Origin: Actinomycetes bacterium
Lineage (GTDB): Bacteria; Actinomycetota; Actinomycetes; Actinomycetales; Dermatophilaceae
Direction of reading: 5' to 3'
DNA length: 13,545 bases
Assembly (NCBI GenBank): GCA_023389095.1
Contig: JAEWFB010000153.1
Span: 1-13,545 of the forward strand
Shown here: positions 6,665 through 13,258 of the stretch, in pieces
Position numbering within the stretch: the first letter of the stretch is position 1
Layout of the letters: every line of letters begins with the position of its first letter
Notes under the pieces: generated by a model
What the model was told of the DNA's origin: nothing
Database searches by the model: none
Seen by the model: the letters and a program-made list of their open reading frames with translations, nothing else
Made by a program: the position numbers and the translations under genes

Positions 6665-6934
6665 GTGACGGAGACGAGCGCCAAGCGCGGGTCCGGCCGA
6701 GCCGGCAAGGCTCGCGGCGGCAACCCGATGTCGCGGTTCTTCTCCGCACTGAGCCTCTTCGTCCGGCAGATCCTCGACGAGCTGCGCAAGGTCGTGCGGC
6801 CCACGGGTCCCGAGCTCGTGCGGTACACGACGGTCGTCGTGGTCTTCGTCGTGATCATGATGGCCCTGGTGTCGGCGCTCGACTTCGGTCTGAGCAGGCT
6901 GATCTCGTGGGTTTTCACCGGTTCGACGACCTAG
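6665..6934 (+). CDS. secE: Preprotein translocase subunit SecE
   Basis: SecE clamps the two halves of SecY in the inner-membrane protein-export channel. The 89-aa product has a basic, Gly-rich N-terminus (residues 1-24), the conserved amphipathic helix FVRQILDELRKVVRPT (32-47), and one membrane span of about 18 residues rich in Val/Ile/Met (near 55-72), the single-span form typical of most bacteria. The GTG at 6665 is chosen for the expected length and a nearby AGGA, although only 3 nt separate them. The 102-nt gap after tRNA-Trp has only a small hairpin (6611-6624). The order tRNA-Trp, secE, nusG, rplK, rplA is standard and supports the call. Confidence 0.95.
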   Translation: MTETSAKRGSGRAGKARGGNPMSRFFSALSLFVRQILDELRKVVRPTGPELVRYTTVVVVFVVIMMALVSALDFGLSRLISWVFTGSTT

Positions 6935-7033
6935 GTCTGGCACCGGGGGAGGCGCGCGAGTCGCGGCCGGCCCCGTCACCGGGAGTCACCGCCAGCCTCC
7001 GGCTGGTCCACGAGCAAGGAAGCAGGTCAGAGC

Positions 7034-7861
7034 GTGTCCGAGCAGTTCGCCCCCCAGGGCGCCCCGAACGGCGAGAGCACCGAGAGCGACGTCCTCGACC
7101 CGGTGGTCGACCCGTCCGACGCCTCGGTCGACGCCGCGGGTGAGGACACCGCCGACGTGACGGTCGACGAGACGACCGGCGAGGTCGTCGACGCCGAGAC
7201 CGCCGACGACTCCGAGGTCGAGTCCGTCGAGTCCGTCGAGCCAATCGAGAGCGCCGACCCCGTCGCCGACTTCAAGCGCGACCTGCGCATGAAGGACGGC
7301 GACTGGTACGTCGTGCACTCCTACGCGGGCTACGAGAACCGCGTCAAGGCCAACCTCGAGACGCGCATCCAGACCCTCAACATGGAGGACTTCATCTTCG
7401 AGATCGAGGTCCCCATGGAGGAGGTCACCGAGATCAAGAACGGGCAGAAGAAGCAGGTCCGTCGCGTCCGGATGCCCGGGTACGTCCTCGTCCGCATGGA
7501 CCTCACCGACGAGAGCTGGGGCGCCGTGCGCCACACGCCCGGCGTGACCGGCTTCGTCGGCAACGCCCACCAGCCGGTGCCGCTCTCGCTCGACGAGGTC
7601 TTCACGATGCTCGCCCCGACCTTCGAGACCGCCGCTCCTGCGGGCGCCGCCGCCTCGGGCGCCGCGAGCGCCCCGAAGGACGTCCGCGTCGTCGACTTCG
7701 AGGTCGGCGAGTCGGTCACCGTCATGGAGGGCCCCTTCGAGACCCTCCCCGCCACGATCTCCGAGATCAACGCCGACACCCAGAAGCTCAAGGTGCTGGT
7801 CTCGATCTTCGGCCGGGAGACCCCGGTCGAGCTGTCCTTCGGTCAGGTCGCCAAGATCTGA
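7034..7861 (+). CDS. nusG: Transcription termination/antitermination factor NusG
   Basis: NusG binds RNA polymerase, increases processivity, and connects it with Rho or the leading ribosome. The 275-aa product carries a long acidic Asp/Glu/Val/Thr-rich extension (about residues 1-85), then the NGN domain starting at DWYVVHSYAGYENRVKANLE (90-109) and including VRRVRMPGYVLVRMDL and VTGFVGNAHQPVPL, an Ala/Gly-rich linker, and the KOW domain from about 218 to the end (DFEVGESVTVMEGPF to SFGQVAKI). The acidic extension is characteristic of actinobacterial NusG; E. coli NusG is 181 aa without it. GTG at 7034 starts the typical MSEQ-like N-terminus; the ribosome binding site is imperfect (AAGGA about 13 nt away, AGGT closer). 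Confidence 0.97.
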   Translation: MSEQFAPQGAPNGESTESDVLDPVVDPSDASVDAAGEDTADVTVDETTGEVVDAETADDSEVESVESVEPIESADPVADFKRDLRMKDGDWYVVHSYAGYENRVKANLETRIQTLNMEDFIFEIEVPMEEVTEIKNGQKKQVRRVRMPGYVLVRMDLTDESWGAVRHTPGVTGFVGNAHQPVPLSLDEVFTMLAPTFETAAPAGAAASGAASAPKDVRVVDFEVGESVTVMEGPFETLPATISEINADTQKLKVLVSIFGRETPVELSFGQVAKI

Positions 7862-7868
7862 GCGAAAC

Positions 7869-7915
7869 CGGACCGCGTCGCGGTCCGCCCCGTCCGTCCC
7901 CGCGGCATCCCGCGG
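7869..7915 (+). other. Two hairpins in the nusG-rplK gap
   Basis: An 8-bp hairpin with a 3-nt loop (7869-7876 with 7880-7887) is followed by a 6-bp hairpin with loop catc (7900-7905 with 7910-7915). No T run follows, so they are poor terminators; they might modulate the nusG-rplK transcript or be RNA processing sites. The rest of this 113-nt gap holds only the rplK ribosome binding site. Confidence 0.5.
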
Positions 7916-7974
7916 AGGCATGCAACCGGGTCATCGCCCACGGCGTCGGCCCACAACGCAGAAGGTAGGCACCC

Positions 7975-8406
7975 ATGCCCCCCAAGAAGAAGGTCTCCGG
8001 CTTCATCAAGCTGCAGATCCAGGCCGGCCAGGCCACCCCGGCCCCGCCCGTCGGCCCGGCGCTCGGTCAGCACGGCGTCAACATCATGGAGTTCGTCAAG
8101 GCGTACAACGCCGCGACGGAGGCCCAGCGCGGCAACGTCATCCCGGTCGAGATCACGGTCTACGAGGACCGCTCGTTCACCTTCGTGACGAAGACGCCGC
8201 CGGCCGCCGAGCTCATCAAGAAGGCCGCCGGTGTGGCCAAGGGCTCGGGCGAGCCGCACAAGACCAAGGTCGCCAAGCTCTCTCGCGAGCAGGTCCTCGA
8301 GATCGCCCGCCAGAAGATGGAGGACCTCAACGCCCACGACGAGGAGATGGCGGCGCGCATCATCGCCGGCACCGCTCGCTCGATGGGCATCGACACCGCG
8401 CTCTGA
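7975..8406 (+). CDS. rplK: 50S ribosomal protein L11
   Basis: L11 forms the base of the ribosomal stalk (GTPase-associated centre), binds 23S rRNA helices 43-44, and is the site of thiostrepton action and of stringent-response (RelA) signalling. The 143-aa product begins MPPKKKVSGFIKLQIQAG and has the N-terminal proline-rich thiostrepton contact ATPAPPVGPALGQHG (20-34), FVKAYNAAT, the hinge, and the rRNA-binding C-terminal domain ending ARIIAGTARSMGIDTAL. Length equals the family norm (about 141-144). The start at ATG 7975 has AAGGTAGG upstream. rplA follows after 122 nt, as is typical, probably on one transcript. Confidence 0.98.
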   Translation: MPPKKKVSGFIKLQIQAGQATPAPPVGPALGQHGVNIMEFVKAYNAATEAQRGNVIPVEITVYEDRSFTFVTKTPPAAELIKKAAGVAKGSGEPHKTKVAKLSREQVLEIARQKMEDLNAHDEEMAARIIAGTARSMGIDTAL

Positions 8407-8442
8407 GCCCTGCTCTGATCGAGGCGTCACCCCCGGCCGGAG

Positions 8443-8492
8443 GGCACACGGACCGTGTGCCGTCGGCCACGTGGGAGGACCAGCGCTGGTCC
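8443..8492 (+). other. Paired inverted repeats in the rplK-rplA gap
   Basis: Two strong hairpins lie between rplK and rplA: a 7-bp stem (8443-8449 with 8455-8461, loop ggacc) and the 16-nt palindrome ggaccagcgctggtcc (8477-8492, 6-bp stem with gcgc loop). Neither is followed by T residues. They could form an L1-responsive mRNA structure, an RNase site, or a partial terminator. The role is unknown. Confidence 0.5.
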
Positions 8493-8528
8493 GCACCACG
8501 ACTCCACCACCACGCAAGGAGCAGTTCC

Positions 8529-9248
8529 ATGAAGCGCAGCAAGAACTACCGCGCAGCCGCCGAGCTCGTCACGCCCGGCAAGGTCTACGCCCCGCTCGAG
8601 GCCGTCCGCGTCGCCAAGCAGACCGCCAAGGCCAAGTACGACGAGACCGTCGAGGTGGCCTTCCGCCTCGGTGTCGACCCGCGCAAGGCCGACCAGGCCG
8701 TCCGCGGCACCGTCAACCTGCCGCACGGCACGGGCAAGACGGCGCGCGTCCTCGTGTTCGCCAACGCCGACAAGGCCGAGGCCGCGCGTGAGGCCGGCGC
8801 CGACTACGTCGGTTCCGACGACATGCTCGAGAAGGTCCAGGGCGGCTGGCTCGACTTCGACGCCGTCGTCGCGACGCCCGACATGATGGGCAAGGTCGGT
8901 CGTCTCGGCAAGGTCCTCGGTCCGCGCGGCCTCATGCCGAACCCGAAGACCGGCACCGTGACGATGGACGTCGCCAAGGCCGTCACCGACATCAAGGGCG
9001 GCAAGATCGAGTTCCGCGTCGACAAGCACGCGAACCTCCACTTCATCATCGGCAAGGCGTCCTTCGACGAGTCCAAGCTCGTCGAGAACTACGCCGCCGC
9101 GCTCGAGGAGATCCTGCGTCTCAAGCCGTCCAGCTCCAAGGGCCGCTACATCGAGAAGGCCACGATCTCCACGACGATGGGCCCCGGCATCCCGCTCGAC
9201 TTCAGCAAGACCCGCAACCTCCTCGTCGAGGAGGACGCGACCGCCTGA
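8529..9248 (+). CDS. rplA: 50S ribosomal protein L1
   Basis: L1 builds the mobile stalk that guides deacylated tRNA out of the E site; in many bacteria it also represses its own operon by binding mRNA. The 239-aa product includes the N-terminal KRSKNYRAAAELV, domain I VEVAFRLGVDPRKADQAVRG, domain II RVLVFANADKAEAAREAGAD, the signature MMGKVGRLGKVLGPRGLMPN preceding PKTGTV, and KGGKIEFRVDKHANLHFIIGK. Family length is about 230-240. ATG at 8529 has an AAGGAG site 7 nt upstream. A very strong terminator follows at 9295-9330, closing the secE-nusG-rplK-rplA unit. Confidence 0.98.
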   Translation: MKRSKNYRAAAELVTPGKVYAPLEAVRVAKQTAKAKYDETVEVAFRLGVDPRKADQAVRGTVNLPHGTGKTARVLVFANADKAEAAREAGADYVGSDDMLEKVQGGWLDFDAVVATPDMMGKVGRLGKVLGPRGLMPNPKTGTVTMDVAKAVTDIKGGKIEFRVDKHANLHFIIGKASFDESKLVENYAAALEEILRLKPSSSKGRYIEKATISTTMGPGIPLDFSKTRNLLVEEDATA

Positions 9249-9294
9249 GTCGCCGCACGCCCCGGGCACCGACGCCGACGGCTCGGTCCTGACG

Positions 9295-9336
9295 CGAGAG
9301 CCCGCCACCCGCTGGGGTGGCGGGCTCTCGTCGTGC
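9295..9336 (+). terminator. Intrinsic terminator behind rplA
   Basis: A perfect 16-bp inverted repeat (9295-9310 with 9315-9330) with loop gctg is followed by tcgtcg. It lies 46 nt after the rplA stop and is one of the strongest hairpins in the window, separating the ribosomal unit from ggt. Confidence 0.9.
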
Positions 9337-9387
9337 CCGGCGCAGATCGGGCGCGTCGCTCGCCGCGACCGACGCCGCCTGCGCCGG

Positions 9388-9393
9388 TACGGT
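9388..9393 (+). promoter_or_regulatory. -10 box for leaderless ggt transcript
   Basis: TACGGT fits TANNNT, with 6 nt between it and the ATG at 9400, so the transcript would begin at or beside the start codon. No Shine-Dalgarno sequence is present and no clear -35 is seen. This is the same spacing as at the hadA-like gene. Confidence 0.5.
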
Positions 9394-9399
9394 CGAACG

Positions 9400-11271
9400 A
9401 TGAGCCGACAGACACGCAGCACCAGACGTTGGGTCGTGGCAGGTGTCAGTGCGGGACTCCCGCTCGCCCTGCTGGCACCCCAGGCCGGCGCACAGCCATC
9501 GGCACCGGCACCGAGCCATCCCTCCACCGACCGGGGGTGGCACGGCCGGCCCACCCCGCTGCCGAAGGCCGCCGTGATGACCGGCTCGGGCGGCGCGGTC
9601 AGCTCGGTCGACCACGATGCCTCGCAGGTCGGCATCGACGTGCTCGCCCGGGGTGGCAACGCGGCGGACGCAGCCGTGGCCACCGCGGCGGCCCTCGGGG
9701 TCACCGAGCCCTACAGCGCGGGCATCGGCGGTGGCGGCTTCCTCGTCTACTACGACGCCCGCTCGAAGAAGGTCAGCACCATCGACGGGCGCGAGACGGC
9801 GCCGATGTCGTTCACCGACAAGACGTTCATCGACCCGGCCACCGGCCAGCCGTATCCCTTCAACACGGCCGTGAACTCCGGCCTGTCCGTCGGCATCCCC
9901 GGCACCCCGGCCCTGTGGGCCAAGGCGCTGCACGACTACGGCACCCTGAGCTTCAACGACGCGCTCAAGCCTGCGGAGCGGCTCGCCGCCAAGGGTTTCG
10001 TCGTCGACCAGACCTTCCACGACCAGACGGCGCAGAACGCCGACCGGTTCTCGAGGTTCCCCGCGACGGCCAAGGTGTTCCTCCCGGGCGGGCAGCCGCC
10101 GGCCGTCGGTTCGACCTTCACCAACCCCGACATGGCCAAGGCCTACCGGACGCTGCGCACCCAGGGCGTCGACGTCCTCTACCGGGGCCGCCTCGGCGAG
10201 GCCATCGTGCGCGAGTCCAACGCCCCGCACACCAAGCCGGGCCAGGGCGTCATGGGCGGGCAGATGACGCTGCGCGACCTCGCCGCCTACCGGGCGCTGA
10301 CGAAGGCGCCGATCCACTCGCGCTACGAGGGGCTCGACGTCTACGGCATGCCGGTGCCCAGCTCGGGCGGGATCGCCGTCGCCGAGATCCTGAACCTCAT
10401 GAAGGCCTACGAGGACCGCACCGGCCTCAAGACGTCCGACGTCACCGACGTCGACTACCTGCACCGCTTCTCCGAGGCGTCGGCCACGGCGTTCGCCGAC
10501 CGCAACCGGTACGTGGGCGACGTGCCGAACGTGCCGGTGTCCGAGCTCGTCAGCCCGGCCTTCGCCGCCGAGCGCGCCTGCCTCTTCGACCCCGCCAAGG
10601 CCCAGCCGCGTCCCATCCCGTTCGGCTCGCCCGACGGCAGCTACACCTCGTGCGCTCCCGGGTCGACGGCCCAGAAGGAGCCGTACGAGGGCCTGTCGAC
10701 GACGCACCTCACGGCGACCGACCGGTGGGGCAACGTGGCGTCGTACACCCTGACGATCGAGCAGACCGGCGGCTCCGGCATCACCGTGCCCGGCTGGGGG
10801 TTCCTGCTCAACAACGAGCTGACCGACTTCAACTTCACCCCGCTGACGCCCGGCGTTCCCGACCCGAACCTGCCCGGCCCGGGCAAGCGCCCGCGATCGT
10901 CGATGAGCCCGACCATCCTCATGAAGGACGGCGCGCCGTTCCTCGCGGTCGGTTCGCCGGGTGGCGCGACGATCATCACCTCGGTGTCCCAGACGATCCT
11001 CGGCTACCTCGACCGCGACCTCTCGCTCGTCGACGCGATCGCGGCGCCGCGGCTCTCCTCGCGCAACGGATCCTCCGAGGGCGCCGAGCCGGCGTTCCTC
11101 GCGAGCCCGGCCGCGGCCGGCCTGCGTGCCCTCGGGCACACCCTGAGCGACGCCGGGGAGATCGGGGCGGTCACGGCGATCCGCAGCCTCGGCCACGGGC
11201 AGTTCGAGGCGGCCGCCGAGCCGACGCGTCGTGGCGGGGGCTCGGCCATGGTGCTGCATCCGGCACCCTGA
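9400..11271 (+). CDS. ggt: Gamma-glutamyltranspeptidase (exported)
   Basis: This Ntn-hydrolase removes or transfers the gamma-glutamyl group of glutathione-like peptides outside the membrane. The 623-aa precursor starts with an export signal: RR at 9-10, hydrophobic core to about 26, probable cleavage after AGA (29-31). The RRWVV pattern makes Tat export possible, Sec equally so. R131 in IDGRETAP matches the gamma-glutamate carboxylate-binding Arg. Self-cleavage should occur before nucleophile T434 in LSTTHLTATD, giving large and small subunits. The small subunit shows GFLLNNELTDF, RPRSSMSPTILMKDG and VGSPGG, all family hallmarks. C394 and C418 just before the cleavage site could form a disulfide. 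It is somewhat longer than E. coli Ggt (580 aa). In mycothiol-containing actinobacteria the natural substrate need not be glutathione. Confidence 0.95.
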   Translation: MSRQTRSTRRWVVAGVSAGLPLALLAPQAGAQPSAPAPSHPSTDRGWHGRPTPLPKAAVMTGSGGAVSSVDHDASQVGIDVLARGGNAADAAVATAAALGVTEPYSAGIGGGGFLVYYDARSKKVSTIDGRETAPMSFTDKTFIDPATGQPYPFNTAVNSGLSVGIPGTPALWAKALHDYGTLSFNDALKPAERLAAKGFVVDQTFHDQTAQNADRFSRFPATAKVFLPGGQPPAVGSTFTNPDMAKAYRTLRTQGVDVLYRGRLGEAIVRESNAPHTKPGQGVMGGQMTLRDLAAYRALTKAPIHSRYEGLDVYGMPVPSSGGIAVAEILNLMKAYEDRTGLKTSDVTDVDYLHRFSEASATAFADRNRYVGDVPNVPVSELVSPAFAAERACLFDPAKAQPRPIPFGSPDGSYTSCAPGSTAQKEPYEGLSTTHLTATDRWGNVASYTLTIEQTGGSGITVPGWGFLLNNELTDFNFTPLTPGVPDPNLPGPGKRPRSSMSPTILMKDGAPFLAVGSPGGATIITSVSQTILGYLDRDLSLVDAIAAPRLSSRNGSSEGAEPAFLASPAAAGLRALGHTLSDAGEIGAVTAIRSLGHGQFEAAAEPTRRGGGSAMVLHPAP

Positions 11272-11298
11272 CCCGTCCCGCGACACAGGCCGTCAACA

Positions 11299-11341
11299 CC
11301 GCTCGCCACCTGCTCCCACCCCGGGGGCAGGTGGCGAGCGG
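11299..11341. terminator. Strong bidirectional terminator between ggt and DUF3152 gene
   Basis: A perfect 15-bp inverted repeat (11299-11313 with 11327-11341) can be extended inward by one G-T and three C-G pairs to 19 bp with a 5-nt loop. It lies midway in the 110-nt convergent gap and is positioned to end both transcripts. Neither side has a T run. Confidence 0.85.
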
Positions 11342-11381
11342 CGTCGGGTTGACCGCGACGCCGGTGCCTCGACGTGGCGCC

Positions 11382-12275
11382 TCAGGCGCTCTTCGGGCTC
11401 GGCCAGTTCCAGGCCGTGCAGCCCTTGAGGCCGTACGTCTGCTGCATCATGACGGGCGCCGGCTTGCCGGCACCGGCGCAGTAGGCGTGGGCGTGCCCGA
11501 TGCCGTGACCGACCTCGTGGTTGACGAGGTAGGTGCGGTAGGCGGCGACGTCCTCGCCGTAGGCATCGGCGCCGAGCACCCAGCGCCGCAGGTTGAGCGC
11601 GACCCGGCCGCCGTTGTGGCAGCTGACCTCGCCGCGGGTCTCGAGCGGGGCGCAGACGCGGTCGATCGTGTCGGGGCTGGCCAGGGTGATGCGAAGGTCG
11701 GGGTGGGCGCCCTTGTCGACCTGCTGGGGCGAGAGGCCGACGAAGTGGACGCCGTCGACGCCCTCCCACCCGCGAGGGTCGGTCAGCGTCGCCACGACCG
11801 TCCGGGCGAACTCGTTGCGGTCCACCCCGAGCCCGCCCTCGATCTCGAGCGTGAAGCGGACGACGCGCCCCGTCGTCACGTGGGTCCGCGCCGCGTCGAC
11901 GGGAATCGGCAGGAGCGTGAAGCGTCCGTCGCCCTTCTCGACGACCTTCGTCGTCCTCGACGTGGTGGACGACCCGGATCGGCCGTCCGCGGCGTCGGAC
12001 CCCGGTGGCAGGGGTGAGTCGGGCACCGTCTCGACGGCGTCGAGGTGCACGAGGGGGCCCGTGCCGGCCGCCAGCGCCACCCCCGAGATGACCGAGAGCG
12101 CAGCCGGTGGCTGCGGCGCTGCAGGTGGCTGCGGCTCACGGGCCCCCGCCCACGCCACCGACCACACGTCGACGGCGATGCAGGCCGCCACCGCCGCGCC
12201 CGCCCAGAGCCGTCGGCGCCGCAGGGCCCGCACCCGGGGGTGCTCGGGTCCGCGCCCTCGGCCGCCAGTCACCAT
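11382..12275 (-). CDS. DUF3152 protein, predicted membrane-anchored metzincin-like metallopeptidase
   Basis: This 297-aa protein has a basic N-terminus, a single hydrophobic segment (about 23-43, LWAGAAVAACIAVDVWSVAW) acting as signal or anchor, a Pro/Ala- and Ser/Gly-rich linker, then a C-terminal domain of about 170 residues matching DUF3152 (FTLEIEGGLGVDRNEFARTV, WEGVDGVHFVGLS, NGGRVALNLRRW). The key element is HEVGHGIGHAH (253-263), the complete HExxHxxGxxH zinc motif: ligands H253, H257, H263 and general base E254. APVMMQQTYG about a dozen residues later resembles the Met-turn (M276/M277). Four cysteines in the domain could form disulfides, fitting an extracellular location. Protease activity is inference; the substrate is unknown. 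The ATG at 12275 lacks a ribosome binding site but has a TANNNT box 7 nt upstream, suggesting a leaderless transcript. Confidence 0.85.
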   Translation of the reverse strand: MVTGGRGRGPEHPRVRALRRRRLWAGAAVAACIAVDVWSVAWAGAREPQPPAAPQPPAALSVISGVALAAGTGPLVHLDAVETVPDSPLPPGSDAADGRSGSSTTSRTTKVVEKGDGRFTLLPIPVDAARTHVTTGRVVRFTLEIEGGLGVDRNEFARTVVATLTDPRGWEGVDGVHFVGLSPQQVDKGAHPDLRITLASPDTIDRVCAPLETRGEVSCHNGGRVALNLRRWVLGADAYGEDVAAYRTYLVNHEVGHGIGHAHAYCAGAGKPAPVMMQQTYGLKGCTAWNWPSPKSA

Positions 12276-12282
12276 GGGGGCC

Positions 12283-12288
12283 ACGCTA
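12283..12288 (-). promoter_or_regulatory. -10 box for leaderless DUF3152 transcript
   Basis: On the - strand TAGCGT (12288-12283) lies 7 nt before the ATG at 12275 and no Shine-Dalgarno sequence is present. Spacing is close to that of the hadA-like and ggt boxes. No good -35 is visible. Confidence 0.45.
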
Positions 12289-12374
12289 GGGGCCCGGGCG
12301 CGCGATTGCGAGGACGCCGGGGCGGACCCGCCGCATCGACCCGGCCGCCGGCCCGGCCGCCGACCCACGCCGAT

Positions 12375-12403
12375 TTGGTCGTGGGACTCCGAGCCCGTAA
12401 TCT
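12375..12403 (+). promoter_or_regulatory. Promoter of rplJ-rplL
   Basis: TTGGTC (12375-12380) and TAATCT (12398-12403) are separated by 17 nt, giving a good housekeeping-type promoter with transcription starting near 12410. It follows about 90 nt behind the divergent DUF3152 start. The stalk-protein genes therefore have a promoter of their own, independent of rplKA. Confidence 0.75.
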
Positions 12404-12409
12404 GGTCCG

Positions 12410-12610
12410 CGACCAATGACCGCCGGTTGGAGACGTGGCCACCACGACTCCCGAAGGTTCCGCACGATGCGGGCAACCAGCGCAGGCCGATCGAGCGAGA
12501 ACGGCACGTCCGCGTGCTGGTCCGAGCCCCGAGCGTCCTGCGCCGGGGCTCTTTTCGTGCAGGCCCTACGGACTCCGCCCGGCGTCACCACGCAAGGGAA
12601 GGAGGCCCAG
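12410..12610 (+). ncRNA. rplJ leader RNA (L10 leader-like)
   Basis: The stretch of about 200 nt between the predicted start site and the rplJ ATG holds no gene. It can fold into several small hairpins: ggttg (12425-12429) with caacc (12474-12478) around ccgca/tgcgg (12460-12464 with 12468-12472), then gcacg/cgtgc (12504-12508 with 12513-12517), then the attenuator terminator, and finally the rplJ ribosome binding site. In other bacteria the long rplJ leader binds the L10-(L7/L12) complex for autogenous control; the arrangement here fits that role, but I cannot match the published L10 consensus by eye. Confidence 0.6.
12524..12555 (+). terminator. Intrinsic terminator (attenuator) inside the rplJ leader
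   Basis: An 8-bp stem GAGCCCCG (12524-12531) with CGGGGCTC (12544-12551), extended by GCG/CGC across a bulged A with loop tcctg, is followed at once by TTTT (12552-12555). This is the only hairpin in the window with a real T run. It lies 56 nt before the rplJ ATG and about 115 nt after the predicted transcription start. Confidence 0.85.
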
Positions 12611-13195
12611 ATGGCAAACGCCGAGAAGACGGCAGCCATCGCCGAGATCACGGACCGGTTCCGTGAGTCCGGCGCGGCCGTTCTCACCGAGTACCGCGGT
12701 CTGACCGTGAAGCAGCTCTCGCAGCTGCGCAGCTCGATCCGAGAGCACGCCACCTACGCCGTGGTCAAGAACACGCTGACGGAGATCGCCGCCAAGGAGG
12801 CCGGGATCACGGCCTTCGACGGCCAGCTCCAGGGCCCGACCGCGATCGCCTTCGTCACCGGTGACCCGGTCGAGGCCGCCAAGGGCCTGCGTGACTTCGC
12901 CAAGGCAAACCCGCTCCTCGTGATCAAGGCTGGCGTCCTCGACGGCAAGCCGCTGACCGCCGAGGACATCACGAAGCTCGCGGACCTCGAGTCCCGCGAG
13001 GTTCTCCTGGCCAAGCTGGCGGGCGCCATGAAGGGCTCGCTCAACAAGGCCGCCTACCTGTTCGTCGCTCCTCTGTCGCAGACGGCCCGCGTGGTCGACG
13101 CCCTGCGCCAGAAGGTCGAGGCTCAGGGCCCCGCCGCGCCGGCTGCCGCCGACGAGGCCACGACCGACGTCGCCGAGGGTGGCGACGAGAGCTGA
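12611..13195 (+). CDS. rplJ: 50S ribosomal protein L10
   Basis: L10 anchors the L7/L12 dimers to the large subunit next to L11 and, as an L10-(L7/L12) complex, often represses its own mRNA. The 194-aa product has MANAEKTAAIAEITDRF, the conserved TEYRGLTVKQLSQLR (26-40), VVKNTLTEIAAKEAG, GPTAIAFVTGDPVEAAK, GVLDGKPLTAEDI and the C-terminal helix that binds L7/L12, ending in an Ala/Asp/Glu-rich tail. The tail makes it longer than E. coli L10 (165 aa), as is common in actinobacteria. ATG at 12611 follows a near-perfect GGAAGGAGG ribosome binding site with a 5-nt spacer. rplL begins 63 nt downstream. Confidence 0.97.
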   Translation: MANAEKTAAIAEITDRFRESGAAVLTEYRGLTVKQLSQLRSSIREHATYAVVKNTLTEIAAKEAGITAFDGQLQGPTAIAFVTGDPVEAAKGLRDFAKANPLLVIKAGVLDGKPLTAEDITKLADLESREVLLAKLAGAMKGSLNKAAYLFVAPLSQTARVVDALRQKVEAQGPAAPAAADEATTDVAEGGDES

Positions 13196-13258
13196 CGCGC
13201 CACGCGTCGCTCATCCACCAAATCGCCACTCACGGCAAGAAACAGGAAGGAAGCCACC

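Noticed and set aside
4336..6918. 860-codon - strand open frame running through the aminotransferase, repeats and secE region
   Set aside because: Only its last 174 codons (DUF5709) look like protein; the rest is a shadow of aspT in another frame and even crosses tRNA-Trp.
6992..7006. 6-bp hairpin with 3-nt loop between secE and nusG
   Set aside because: Short, no T run, and close to the nusG start; not supported as a terminator.
9333..12017. 894-codon open frame on the + strand across ggt, and a 694-codon frame antisense to ggt (9202-11286)
   Set aside because: Arg/Gly/Pro-rich translations without domains, caused by the scarcity of stop codons in GC-rich DNA; ggt has full catalytic motifs in its own frame.
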